From the NCBI GenBank assembly GCA_947594425.1, contig CANQED010000005.1:108048-172047 (forward strand): 64,000 bases of DNA. Direction: 5' to 3'. The stretch's first letter is position 1; each line of letters opens with the position of its first letter. Below, one piece after another: positions 9,828 to 17,630 of this stretch. The notes beneath the pieces were generated by a model. That model was not told the DNA's origin, did not search any database, and saw only the letters and a program-made list of their open reading frames with translations. A program made the translations under genes and the position numbers. Source of the DNA: an uncultured Ruminiclostridium sp. GTDB taxonomy: Bacteria > Bacillota > Clostridia > Oscillospirales > Ruminococcaceae.

Positions 9828-10247
9828 TTATATACCCAGCTCCAGCGCCTGCTTTAACAGCTCGTCGGAATTGGTCACCTCGTTAAAGTGCGCCCACTCC
9901 GCCTTATCCCATATCTCGGCGCCGCCCTCAAGTCCTACGACAACCACGTCGGCGGACAGCTTAGCGTATTCTCTCAGCGCGGCGGGCACCGATATGCGCC
10001 CCTGTTTGTCAGCGGTTACGTCGTACGCGCTGCCGAACAAGAACCGCTGTATCCCCTGTGTCTGCACCGAGGGCATACTGCGTATCTTTTCGACAAGGCG
10101 CGCCCACTCGTCGAGCGAATATACCTTGATACAGCTGTTGCCTATCGTCTTGGATATGACAAAGCTGTCGCCTATCTCTTCTCTCAGCTTAATCGGTATG
10201 TTCATACGCCCCTTAGCGTCTAGCGTGGATTTGTACTCGCCTTTCAC
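9828..10247 (-). CDS. mraZ: MraZ, dcw-operon transcriptional regulator
   Basis: Ring-forming DNA-binding protein of the AbrB-like fold that represses or tunes its own dcw operon and can affect RsmH. Two tandem SpoVT-AbrB-like halves are visible, starting with LDAKGRMNIP and ADKQGRISVP; the length (139 residues) is typical. Translation starts at a GTG preceded by AAGGAGGTGACAAGGCT. It is the first gene of the operon, behind a strong promoter with candidate MraZ boxes. Confidence 0.96.
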   Translation of the reverse strand: MKGEYKSTLDAKGRMNIPIKLREEIGDSFVISKTIGNSCIKVYSLDEWARLVEKIRSMPSVQTQGIQRFLFGSAYDVTADKQGRISVPAALREYAKLSADVVVVGLEGGAEIWDKAEWAHFNEVTNSDELLKQALELGI

Positions 10248-10312
10248 AGCCTTGTCACCTCCTTTGTAAATTCACATTTATCGTGTCGGCTATGTTTTAT
10301 TCATTGAAAAAT

Positions 10313-10356
10313 CACCACAAAACACCTCAAAAGTGTCTTAAAATTATTATACACCT
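10313..10356 (-). promoter_or_regulatory. Candidate MraZ operator repeats
   Basis: On the minus strand the boxes GAGGTGT and GTGGTGA lie exactly 10 bases apart, each followed by TTT (complement 10313-10327). A third AGGTGTA box overlaps the promoter -10 region (10350-10356). MraZ proteins bind short direct repeats at one-turn spacing upstream of mraZ, so these are reasonable operator candidates; the exact consensus for this lineage is not known to me. Confidence 0.45.
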
Positions 10357-10374
10357 ACTTTCTCTAAAAATCAA
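10346..10374 (-). promoter_or_regulatory. dcw operon promoter (TTGATT-17-TATAAT)
   Basis: Minus-strand -35 TTGATT (10369-10374) and perfect -10 TATAAT (10346-10351) with a 17-base spacer, about 100 bases before mraZ. Confidence 0.85.
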
Positions 10375-10465
10375 GTGCTAATTTTTCCTTTTGGCAATTT
10401 CTGCTCAGATTTATCCGCAAAAAATTTAACAAAATTTTTGTCTAAAAATCGTGAAAAATGCACAA

Positions 10466-10493
10466 AAAAGCCTTTCCTTTCGGAAAGGCTTTT
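10466..10493 (-). terminator. Intrinsic terminator of the SNF2-like/GHKL operon
   Basis: Perfect 12-bp stem (AAAAGCCTTTCC with its complement) around a four-base loop, with A and T tracts on both sides, so it can act in both directions. It lies between the end of the GHKL gene and the dcw promoter and insulates the two minus-strand operons. Confidence 0.85.
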
Positions 10494-10565
10494 AATAACG
10501 ATTATCGTTTTTCTATATATAGAAAGTAATCAGCAAAGCATCACAATATATAGCTTTGTGCAAAA

Positions 10566-13500
10566 TCAGTCGTCCGCGTTAAGGTCGAGCACCTTTATCT
10601 CGTGCGGCTCTTCGATAATAGGCTCCTCCACGGGCTCTTCGACAGGCTCGTCAAAGCCCTCTTCGCTGTTGTCCACTATCCACTTTGCCGCCATAAGAGG
10701 CGAAAGCGCGATATTTATCGAATTTAGCTCGCTCTCGGTGGAAGAGTGTATGCTCTCTCCTCTTTCGTCCTCCTCGCCCGCGATGTCATATGTCACCTGA
10801 CTGCGATACTTTACGCACGCGAGCATAAACTCCGATGGGATAAACTGCACGCTGTTTATTTCCTCAAGCCACCTGAACGGGTTCATACCGCCTATACTCA
10901 GATCCTCTATTATCCAGCCGCTCGACGCGGACGCGTCGTCCGAGCAAAGATACATAGCGAACTTAAATCTCTTTTCGCTCTCTCCCGAGAAGATACCCAC
11001 CTCAAAGGGCTTTACGGTGCGGTTGTTGATTATATCCGACTCGCGCGGACAGCACTGGCAGGTGCCGCCGTAGCCGAACAGCTTTGCATTAAGATCCTTT
11101 GAGAAATAGTTGCGGTAGATGTTGTCGTTGTCTATGCGCTTTATCCTGCGATAGAGCGACTTTAGTATCTGCATCTCCTCCGCGTTGATATTCGGCAGGG
11201 GCTTATAATAATAAGGTATCTGGTCGAGAATAACGCGGTTAGGCTCCTCGGTGCAGGAGAAATATCTGCTCAGCCTGCCCTCGTCGCTTCCTGTCAGCAA
11301 GAATTCGAGGTATCCCGAGAATTCGGGCTTTAGGCAGCCGTCCTTAAGCAGGACGTACTTAGCGGTCTTTTCTTCCTCCTCGGGGGTAGGAAGACTCGCC
11401 GAGTCGATTATGCGTATAACGCGGTCGTTCTCGCCGACTAAGGCTATGCGCGGTATCTTAAGGTCGCAGACGTACAGCTTAGGCATTACCATATCAAACC
11501 GCTGCGCCGCCTCGACAGACCCGCCGAGCAATTCTACCACCTTAGCCTTGTCGAACGAATACCCCGCCTTAGAGGTCTCAAAGTCGAACAGGCGCTTGTC
11601 AAACATACCGCAGTTTATCAGCTGGTACACGTCCCCTACGACCTCGAGCATATCCTTATTAGTTACCGACGAGGGGATAAGGAACTGCATACCGTACGCC
11701 GCAAAGCGGTACTTGTGGTTTATATCGAGCTGTAAGGTTATCTCCGCGCCCTCGTTTTTCATCTCGCGCAGGAATGTAAGCATATCCTTGCCCTGCGTAA
11801 AGCTGTTTACGAGCATTTTCAGCACATCGGTCAGCACACGGTGATTTTCAAACCTGTTGGTATGCTCCACGATAAAGTCATATATCCGCTTTAAGTTGTG
11901 GACGGTCATTCTCGCCACATCAAACATAAACTGCTGATTGCGACAATGTACGACGAACTGATAATACTTCATAGATATGCTGTAGTCGTTGCCGAATATG
12001 TTATCAAACAGCAGTATCGCGCCTATCAGCGCCTCATCGTCCTCTACCGACGCATTCTTGACGTACTCGCCGAGCTTTATGCTGACTACGCTCCTAAACC
12101 CTACGGACAGGCCGTAATCTCTTATCGAGCGGTTGCCCTCGCTGTCCATACGGTATGTTCCGCCCGCGATACGGAAGATATACGAAAACTCGCGTCCCGT
12201 CTCTCCGGTCTCGTCGTTTATCCAGTCATATGCGGCGGTGACAATAGTCTCGTCAAACTCCTCGGTCTCGTGCAGCAGCATTTCCATACGCTCGTCTATG
12301 CACTCGGTCTTAGCGGCGCCGCTTTGGTGCATCTCAAACGGTATGCTGCGGTCCTCGCTGAAAAAGCCTATCTCGCACATCTCGTCGTATGTCATCGGCT
12401 TTTGCCTATTAGGAAAAGCTATCGATATATTGCGCTGGAACTTGTCGCCGAGGTCCTGTGCCATCGGGCTTGTTCTTACGAAATTGGCGAAAAACTCAAA
12501 CACAAAGTGCTTAGGCCTTAAGTAGTACTTGTCGGAATTATTCCTCTTAGCTATCTCGAGTACAAAATACTTAGTGTACTCGTCGCACATATCTCTCAGG
12601 TCCGAGGTTATCGTCTGCTGTATCTCCTCCTCGCACTCGTACTTTATACCCGTTCTGTGAGAGGTAATAAAGGAGTTGGGCACGCTGATAAAGAACGCCG
12701 AGAGCTTCTGATTGATAAACTGCTCGCCGTTGGACTTAAGCAGACCTGTCAGCTCGTATGTCGAGAAGTAATTGTACTTAGCGAGTATGACCTTTGCTAT
12801 CTGCGCTCTGCGCGAGGAAGATACCGCAAAGGGTATAAGATATACGTACCCCGAATTTTCGTGCCAGATAAAATCAATGACGCTCTTTCCGTTATGAGTA
12901 AAGCGCACAACGGGATCGCCGCTCGTATCCTTATCGGGGCGGCGGAATATTTTATAAGAGGTCAGCGGGTCGTTATTCGCATAAGCGTTAATGCTCAGCG
13001 TGCGGTCTACCGCCTCCTCCTCGTCAAATCTTCCGAGCTTCTTTTTGCGGATAAAGGCAAAGCACAGCTCGACAAGATTGATATAGTCGCCCTTTTTCTC
13101 GGCCATAGTGGCGAGGTTCTCTTTAATAGCGGATACGGTCTCGGCGTCGGTGCCAAAGCATATCTCGCTGCCCGTGCTTAAGGGTGCTGAGAGCTCGAGC
13201 TCGCGCAGTATCAGCGTGCCCTCCTCGTTTACCATCCTGAACGAAAAGTTGCCCGAGCGCAGGGTAAACCAGTTTACATTCATAAACACCGATTTTGCGC
13301 CCACGCCGAACCTGCCCTCTCTCGAGGTATCGCCGTCGCTGCGCCCTACGCTTAGGTACAGCATAAGCTGCTCGAGGGTGAAGCCGTCCTCGTTATAATT
13401 AATGCGCACGGTGTCGTCAGAGTCAAAATTGAACTCTATGCTCATATCCTTGTCGGTATACGAGCAGCCGAGCGCGTTTTGCAGCAGCTCGCGCAATACC

Positions 13501-13727
13501 GACTCGCGCGGATAGTCGCTTACCGACAGCGCCGTGCTGTACGGCATTCTGTCGGAATAAACGTTGTTGAAATAGTCCTTGAACGGGGTGCTGTCAACGC
13601 GGTCTTGATACAGCATACGCTGAAGTCCGTCAAGCGCCTCGTCCATAAGCGCACGGTCATTTTTTGCATGAGCGTGAAAATAATCGCCTATTAGGGCCGT
13701 CATTTCACTGCTGAGTCCGTCCGGCAT
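10566..13727 (-). CDS. Large Hsp90-like (GHKL) ATPase, function unknown
   Basis: 1053-residue protein with an N-terminal GHKL/Hsp90-type ATP-binding domain. The N-box is RELLQN (E80, N84), the ADP-binding Asp is in NEDGF (D114), and the glycine loop is GRFGVG (138-143), close to the Hsp90 form. The remaining 850 or so residues match nothing I recognise; a CQCC cluster and a later Cys near residue 900 suggest a possible zinc site, and the C-terminus is an acidic Glu/Pro tail. No typical Hsp90 middle or MEEVD end is present, so it is not HtpG. The gene starts one base after the stop of the SNF2-like gene, so the two are translationally coupled. Candidate roles are a chaperone-like or nucleic-acid defence machine. 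Confidence 0.75.
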   Translation of the reverse strand: MPDGLSSEMTALIGDYFHAHAKNDRALMDEALDGLQRMLYQDRVDSTPFKDYFNNVYSDRMPYSTALSVSDYPRESVLRELLQNALGCSYTDKDMSIEFNFDSDDTVRINYNEDGFTLEQLMLYLSVGRSDGDTSREGRFGVGAKSVFMNVNWFTLRSGNFSFRMVNEEGTLILRELELSAPLSTGSEICFGTDAETVSAIKENLATMAEKKGDYINLVELCFAFIRKKKLGRFDEEEAVDRTLSINAYANNDPLTSYKIFRRPDKDTSGDPVVRFTHNGKSVIDFIWHENSGYVYLIPFAVSSSRRAQIAKVILAKYNYFSTYELTGLLKSNGEQFINQKLSAFFISVPNSFITSHRTGIKYECEEEIQQTITSDLRDMCDEYTKYFVLEIAKRNNSDKYYLRPKHFVFEFFANFVRTSPMAQDLGDKFQRNISIAFPNRQKPMTYDEMCEIGFFSEDRSIPFEMHQSGAAKTECIDERMEMLLHETEEFDETIVTAAYDWINDETGETGREFSYIFRIAGGTYRMDSEGNRSIRDYGLSVGFRSVVSIKLGEYVKNASVEDDEALIGAILLFDNIFGNDYSISMKYYQFVVHCRNQQFMFDVARMTVHNLKRIYDFIVEHTNRFENHRVLTDVLKMLVNSFTQGKDMLTFLREMKNEGAEITLQLDINHKYRFAAYGMQFLIPSSVTNKDMLEVVGDVYQLINCGMFDKRLFDFETSKAGYSFDKAKVVELLGGSVEAAQRFDMVMPKLYVCDLKIPRIALVGENDRVIRIIDSASLPTPEEEEKTAKYVLLKDGCLKPEFSGYLEFLLTGSDEGRLSRYFSCTEEPNRVILDQIPYYYKPLPNINAEEMQILKSLYRRIKRIDNDNIYRNYFSKDLNAKLFGYGGTCQCCPRESDIINNRTVKPFEVGIFSGESEKRFKFAMYLCSDDASASSGWIIEDLSIGGMNPFRWLEEINSVQFIPSEFMLACVKYRSQVTYDIAGEEDERGESIHSSTESELNSINIALSPLMAAKWIVDNSEEGFDEPVEEPVEEPIIEEPHEIKVLDLNADD

Positions 13728-13728
13728 A

Positions 13729-15702
13729 TCACATCACCCCTTCGTTATAGTTTTTCATAAATTCACGGAAGCCTTCCTGTATAATAAACTCATCTGTCAG
13801 ATACCGCCACGCGTTCAGCAGCACCGGCATTCTGAGCGCGTCGGGCAATTGGCTGACGCAGTCCCTGAGCAGGGCGTTGCTGCCCTCCTCGTAAAAGCCC
13901 GAGAGTGATTTTTTCGCCGCCTTTAGCCCTACGTCGGCTTCGGACTCGCTAAGGCGCGCGGAATACTCCGCCACCCGCTCCTCATTATAATAGGAGGAGA
14001 GCTCTTCTCCGCCGATAGAGGCTATCTTGCCCTCGTCAATATACAGCAGCGAGCCCTTATACCCGTCGAATATCGGCTTAAACAGCGCCTCGAGCTTAGA
14101 GACATTGTTTCCGCACCTTTCGGCGGCGCTCTCGGCGCCGAGGGCGTACAGCAGGTCGTGCAGCCGCTGCTTAGCGAACTCGTTCGCTTTCTCCGCGTCG
14201 GTTATTCCCGCGTCCTTGGGTATGTTGAATAAGTGGGTCAGCCTCGACTGAGCGTCGCTGCCTGCGACAGCTGACGCGCTTATTACCTGCATAAGCTCTT
14301 TAACGCACAGCGCGGTGCATTCAGCCGCGTTCTCGAGGTCAAAAAGTATGTTGCGCCCCGGTATGCCTATCATAAGCGACTCGTACAGCCGCCCGTACAG
14401 CACGAGCGACAACATCCTGCCGTCAAACATAACGTTGGTGTCAAAGAAGAATACGTTCTGCGCGTCGGTGTCCTGATGCCTTGATGTACGCATTTCGAGT
14501 ATCCTCGGGTCGTCGGGCAGCTCATAATGGTATATATGCGTGCAGCCCTTTAGGCTGTCGCCCATAGCGGACATATCGTCCATAGTTATCATCACGCGGT
14601 CGGGGGCGAGATTGTCCTTGCGCTCATATGCGTCGGTTATCCCGACGGTGTCGTATATATCGCTGCGGCATACCTTAATTGTGCCCTCGCTCTTAGAATA
14701 TACGGCGTTCAATACCTTAGTGAGATAGCTTACCGTATTGGGCGATACGCAATATACCGCCGCGCGCCCGTCCTCGCTCTTCATAACTCCGTCTATATGG
14801 GTCAAAAAGCAGTCGAGCTTTTTATCTACGTTCCTCAGCTCGTCTACATCTCTTACGGTGTAGGCGGACTTTACATACAGTCGGGTGATGTCGGTGGCGT
14901 ATTCTTCAAATATGTTTCCTCCCCAGCGGTAGAGCAATGCGCCCGTGCTGAGGTCGGCTATTCTTCTCAGTCCCGAAAGGAAAGCGGGGTCAAATGTATA
15001 ACGCAGCAGCGTCGTCTTGCGCGAGGTGTTGCCGAGGTATACCGACTTGTCAAAGTGCCGCGCGACAGGGCTCTCCGCGTCAAATCTTATGCACGCCTTG
15101 TCTATCGGAGCGTCCTGTGCAACTTTTACCTTCTCGGGGTCGGAGAGCAAGGCCGCGGCTATCTTGCCCAGAGCCGAGGTGTCGCCGTCCGTACCGACAG
15201 GGAAAGGAGAAAATACAAGCAGCTTGTCCGCCCTTATCTTTATGCTTGAAGGATGTATCGCCGCGCCTATGCCGCCGCTGGCAAGCGTCCCGTCGACTAT
15301 CACAAGGTCCCACGCTATCGCGTCGCACGCCTTAGCGAGCGTCTGGTTGCCGTGTTCGAGCGAGTTTTCCGATACTATAAACAGATTAGACAGATTTTGT
15401 GAAAAATACTCTATAGTCCCCGTCGACGCGGTCAACATCTTAAAGTCCGCGCCGCAGCCCGTGACCATCTCTCTGTACCAGCTGAACATAAGCTGGTGAG
15501 GGCAGATGATAAGTATGTTCGGCAGCTGCTTTTCGAGCATTACGTTCATGACCGCAAGCTGCGCGCTCTTTGAGATATCCGAGCCGTATTCGTCAAGAAC
15601 AAAGCAAAATCCGTATTTTTCGAGCCTTTCATTGCACGAACGGCACACGGGATCCGAATGTCTGCCGTGATACACGATCCACTTAATTTCATCGGTGTTC
15701 AT
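13729..15702 (-). CDS. Degenerate SNF2/SF2 helicase-like protein, partner of the GHKL ATPase
   Basis: 657-residue protein whose N-terminal third follows the SNF2 helicase pattern with ATPase motifs eroded. Where SNF2 proteins have DExGLGKTxQ, this has DEYGSDISKSAQ (37-48), lacking the Lys-Thr P-loop. ILIICPHQLMFSWYREM (63-79) matches motif Ia. The DExH box is replaced by WDLVIVDGTL (131-140). A CxxC (C20, C23) precedes the ATPase region. It is probably a non-hydrolysing scaffold. The frame opens at 15756, but the ATG at 15702 has GGAGG nine bases upstream. It is the first gene of the operon. Alternative: a helicase diverged beyond my recognition. Confidence 0.6.
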   Translation of the reverse strand: MNTDEIKWIVYHGRHSDPVCRSCNERLEKYGFCFVLDEYGSDISKSAQLAVMNVMLEKQLPNILIICPHQLMFSWYREMVTGCGADFKMLTASTGTIEYFSQNLSNLFIVSENSLEHGNQTLAKACDAIAWDLVIVDGTLASGGIGAAIHPSSIKIRADKLLVFSPFPVGTDGDTSALGKIAAALLSDPEKVKVAQDAPIDKACIRFDAESPVARHFDKSVYLGNTSRKTTLLRYTFDPAFLSGLRRIADLSTGALLYRWGGNIFEEYATDITRLYVKSAYTVRDVDELRNVDKKLDCFLTHIDGVMKSEDGRAAVYCVSPNTVSYLTKVLNAVYSKSEGTIKVCRSDIYDTVGITDAYERKDNLAPDRVMITMDDMSAMGDSLKGCTHIYHYELPDDPRILEMRTSRHQDTDAQNVFFFDTNVMFDGRMLSLVLYGRLYESLMIGIPGRNILFDLENAAECTALCVKELMQVISASAVAGSDAQSRLTHLFNIPKDAGITDAEKANEFAKQRLHDLLYALGAESAAERCGNNVSKLEALFKPIFDGYKGSLLYIDEGKIASIGGEELSSYYNEERVAEYSARLSESEADVGLKAAKKSLSGFYEEGSNALLRDCVSQLPDALRMPVLLNAWRYLTDEFIIQEGFREFMKNYNEGVM

Positions 15703-15744
15703 ATGCCTCTTCCTCCGTATCTCCACTTTTAAATACATATAATA

Positions 15745-15773
15745 ATTATAATACATATCGCCGATTTTTACAA
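15745..15773 (-). promoter_or_regulatory. Promoter of the SNF2-like/GHKL operon
   Basis: Minus-strand TTGTAA (15768-15773), 17-base spacer and TATAAT (15745-15750), 42 bases before the ATG. Confidence 0.75.
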
Positions 15774-15938
15774 CGGGATTTTTTTAATTTATATAATTCT
15801 CACAAAAATAATTCAAAATTTTATAAAAAATTAACAAACATTATTAATATATTAAACCTTTCCCGCGCTCTAAACTTTCCCTATATGAAAATTACACGAT
15901 ATCCCGCGCACATTTTCAGCCAAAATCAAAAACACTCC

Positions 15939-15967
15939 TTGACAAAATCCGCTAAATATAGTATTAT
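15939..15967 (+). promoter_or_regulatory. Promoter of the HD-domain gene
   Basis: TTGACA (15939-15944), 17-base spacer, TATTAT (15962-15967), divergent from the promoter at 15745-15773. The AT-rich stretch 15774-15938 between the two holds no gene that I can see. Confidence 0.85.
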
Positions 15968-16025
15968 TAATTAGTATCAAATAATGTCCGCACAGCGGCA
16001 TTATCCCGAAAGGAAAGCCGAAGAT

Positions 16026-16622
16026 ATGGAGCTGAGCGAAAAGCAAATTCAGGACAACAAGCGCAGATTTTGCGAAATAATAAAGGATAAAGTACAGCGC
16101 GACGGCATAGACAAGCTGATGGACTATCTTACCAATAAGAGCGATTTTTTCACCGCTCCCGCGAGCACGAGGTTTCACGGGGCCTATGACGGCGGGCTTG
16201 CGCAGCACTCGCTGAACGTGTACGACTGCCTTAAGGATTATCTCGCCCGCCCGCGCGCGCGTGAAGTCTATAAGCTTAATTGCTCCGAGGAGAGCGCCGC
16301 GATATGCGCGTTATTGCACGATATATGCAAGGTAAACGTCTACACCCGCGGCACCCGCAACGTCAAGAACGAGCAGGGCGTATGGGAGCAGGTGCCTACA
16401 TACTTTTTTGATGACGAGCTGCCCTACGGTCACGGAGAAAAGTCGGTGTATATGATAACGGGCTTTATGCGGCTTACGCGCGAGGAGGCTTTCGCGATAC
16501 GCTATCATATGGGCTTTTCGGGGATAGAGGACAAAAACAGCATCTCTAAGGTATTCGAGATGTTTCCGCTCGCTTTCGCGCTGAGCACGGCGGATATGGA
16601 AGCGTCCTACTTTATAGATTGA
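16026..16622 (+). CDS. HD-domain phosphohydrolase
   Basis: 198-residue soluble protein with an HD metal-dependent phosphohydrolase domain. AQHSLNVYD supplies the first His, LLHDICKV is the HD pair, and later HGEKS and IRYHMGF supply further His ligands. The pattern resembles the HD domain of the YhaM exoribonuclease group, but the OB-fold part of YhaM is missing, so the substrate (RNA, nucleotide or other phosphate ester) is open. The ATG at 15984 lacks a ribosome site; the one at 16026 follows GAAAGGA by 11 bases. It has its own promoter and sits alone before the rpmH operon. Confidence 0.8.
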   Translation: MELSEKQIQDNKRRFCEIIKDKVQRDGIDKLMDYLTNKSDFFTAPASTRFHGAYDGGLAQHSLNVYDCLKDYLARPRAREVYKLNCSEESAAICALLHDICKVNVYTRGTRNVKNEQGVWEQVPTYFFDDELPYGHGEKSVYMITGFMRLTREEAFAIRYHMGFSGIEDKNSISKVFEMFPLAFALSTADMEASYFID

Positions 16623-16673
16623 GCTGTTTTTGAGGATTTTTACCAAAAAAGCGATAAGATGATAAATTTCTTC

Positions 16674-16702
16674 TTGACATCGGGGAGAAATTATTATATA
16701 AT
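16674..16702 (+). promoter_or_regulatory. rpmH operon promoter (perfect consensus)
   Basis: TTGACA (16674-16679), 17-base spacer, TATAAT (16697-16702): an exact sigma-A consensus, as expected for a ribosomal protein operon. About 100 nt of leader follow, with a short GCCCG/CGGGC hairpin near 16742-16757. Confidence 0.95.
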
Positions 16703-16806
16703 ATTAAAATGCGGTGTAAAGCCGTAAACGAGAAAAGGTTGCCCGAACAGCGGGCGGGAGAACGGGTATCGCCGCTCTCTCTAAGTCAAGAAAGGAACGG
16801 ATAGTT

Positions 16807-16941
16807 ATGAAGAGAACATACCAGCCCAAGAAGCTTCAAAGACAAAAAGAGCACGGCTTTATGAAGAGGATGTCCACCAAAAACGGACGCAAGGTGCTCG
16901 CAAGACGCCGCGCAAAGGGCAGAAAACGCCTGAGCTACTAA
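16807..16941 (+). CDS. rpmH: 50S ribosomal protein L34
   Basis: 44-residue, very basic protein of the large ribosomal subunit. It begins [18 protein letters not shown] and ends with GRKRLSY, with the internal R-rich segment characteristic of L34. AAAGGA lies ten bases before the ATG. rnpA follows after 20 bases, the near-universal gene order. Confidence 0.98.
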   Translation: MKRTYQPKKLQRQKEHGFMKRMSTKNGRKVLARRRAKGRKRLSY

Positions 16942-16961
16942 TTCCCCGCGGCAAAACGCCT

Positions 16962-17321
16962 ATGAAAAAATACGCCAAAAGATATGTAGTTATCAAGAAA
17001 GACCGTGAGTTTCGCTATCTTTTCAATAAGGGCGAAAGTACGGTCACTAAGGCGTTTGTCTGCTATGCGAGGGAAAGCAAAAGAAGAAAAAATCGGATAG
17101 GCATAGTCACGGGAAAAAAGATAGGAAACGCCGTCAAACGCTGCCGAGCGCGGCGTGTGATACGCGAGGCGTTTCGGCTGACTGAGCCTTTGCTGCGGGA
17201 AAAGACCGATAAAAGGTACGATTTTATTTTCGTAGCGCGAGGGCTCGCCGCCTGTCTGAAGTCTACTCAGGTGTACGAGCTTATGAACAAGACCGTCTTA
17301 AGCAAATACGCCGACAAATAA
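16962..17321 (+). CDS. rnpA: Ribonuclease P protein component
   Basis: 119-residue basic protein that assists the RNase P RNA in 5' processing of tRNAs. The RNR signature appears as GNAVKRCRARRVIREAFR, preceded by GIVTGKKIG. Length and position after rpmH are standard. No RNase P RNA gene is in the window. Confidence 0.97.
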   Translation: MKKYAKRYVVIKKDREFRYLFNKGESTVTKAFVCYARESKRRKNRIGIVTGKKIGNAVKRCRARRVIREAFRLTEPLLREKTDKRYDFIFVARGLAACLKSTQVYELMNKTVLSKYADK

Positions 17322-17361
17322 GCTTTGGGGCATACGCCCGCTTATGCTGTCTTAAACGAAA

Positions 17362-17610
17362 ATGAAGTATATAATGCTGTTTTTTGTAAAGCTGTATCGG
17401 CTAACATTTTCAAAATGGCTGCCGCGCTGCTGCCGATTTACACCAAGCTGCTCGGAGTATGCAATGACTGCGATAAAGCGGTTTGGCGCGGTAAAGGGCG
17501 GCTGTTTGGCGTTATGGAGAATTATGCGCTGCAACCCGTTTTCGGCGGGCGGCTATGATTATGTACCCGAGGAGTTTTATTTTTTCAAAAGAACAGGCAA
17601 GCGCAAATGA
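17362..17610 (+). CDS. yidD: YidD, membrane protein insertion efficiency factor
   Basis: 82-residue protein that helps YidC-dependent membrane insertion. The diagnostic core [15 protein letters not shown] is followed by [17 protein letters not shown]; an N-terminal amphipathic/hydrophobic segment precedes it. It lies between rnpA and yidC, the usual place. Confidence 0.97.
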   Translation: MKYIMLFFVKLYRLTFSKWLPRCCRFTPSCSEYAMTAIKRFGAVKGGCLALWRIMRCNPFSAGGYDYVPEEFYFFKRTGKRK

Positions 17611-17630
17611 CCGCACAGGAAAGGTGATAT

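Noticed and set aside
10566..13727. Assignment of the GHKL protein as HtpG
   Set aside because: Only the ATP-binding motifs match; length, middle region and C-terminus differ from Hsp90 proteins.
17607..17627. In-frame TGA between an ATG overlapping the yidD stop and the yidC frame, as a sign of TGA recoding
   Set aside because: TGA ends several genes in the window normally (for example the SNF2-like gene and the XRE gene), so recoding is not supported; the short frame is more likely chance.
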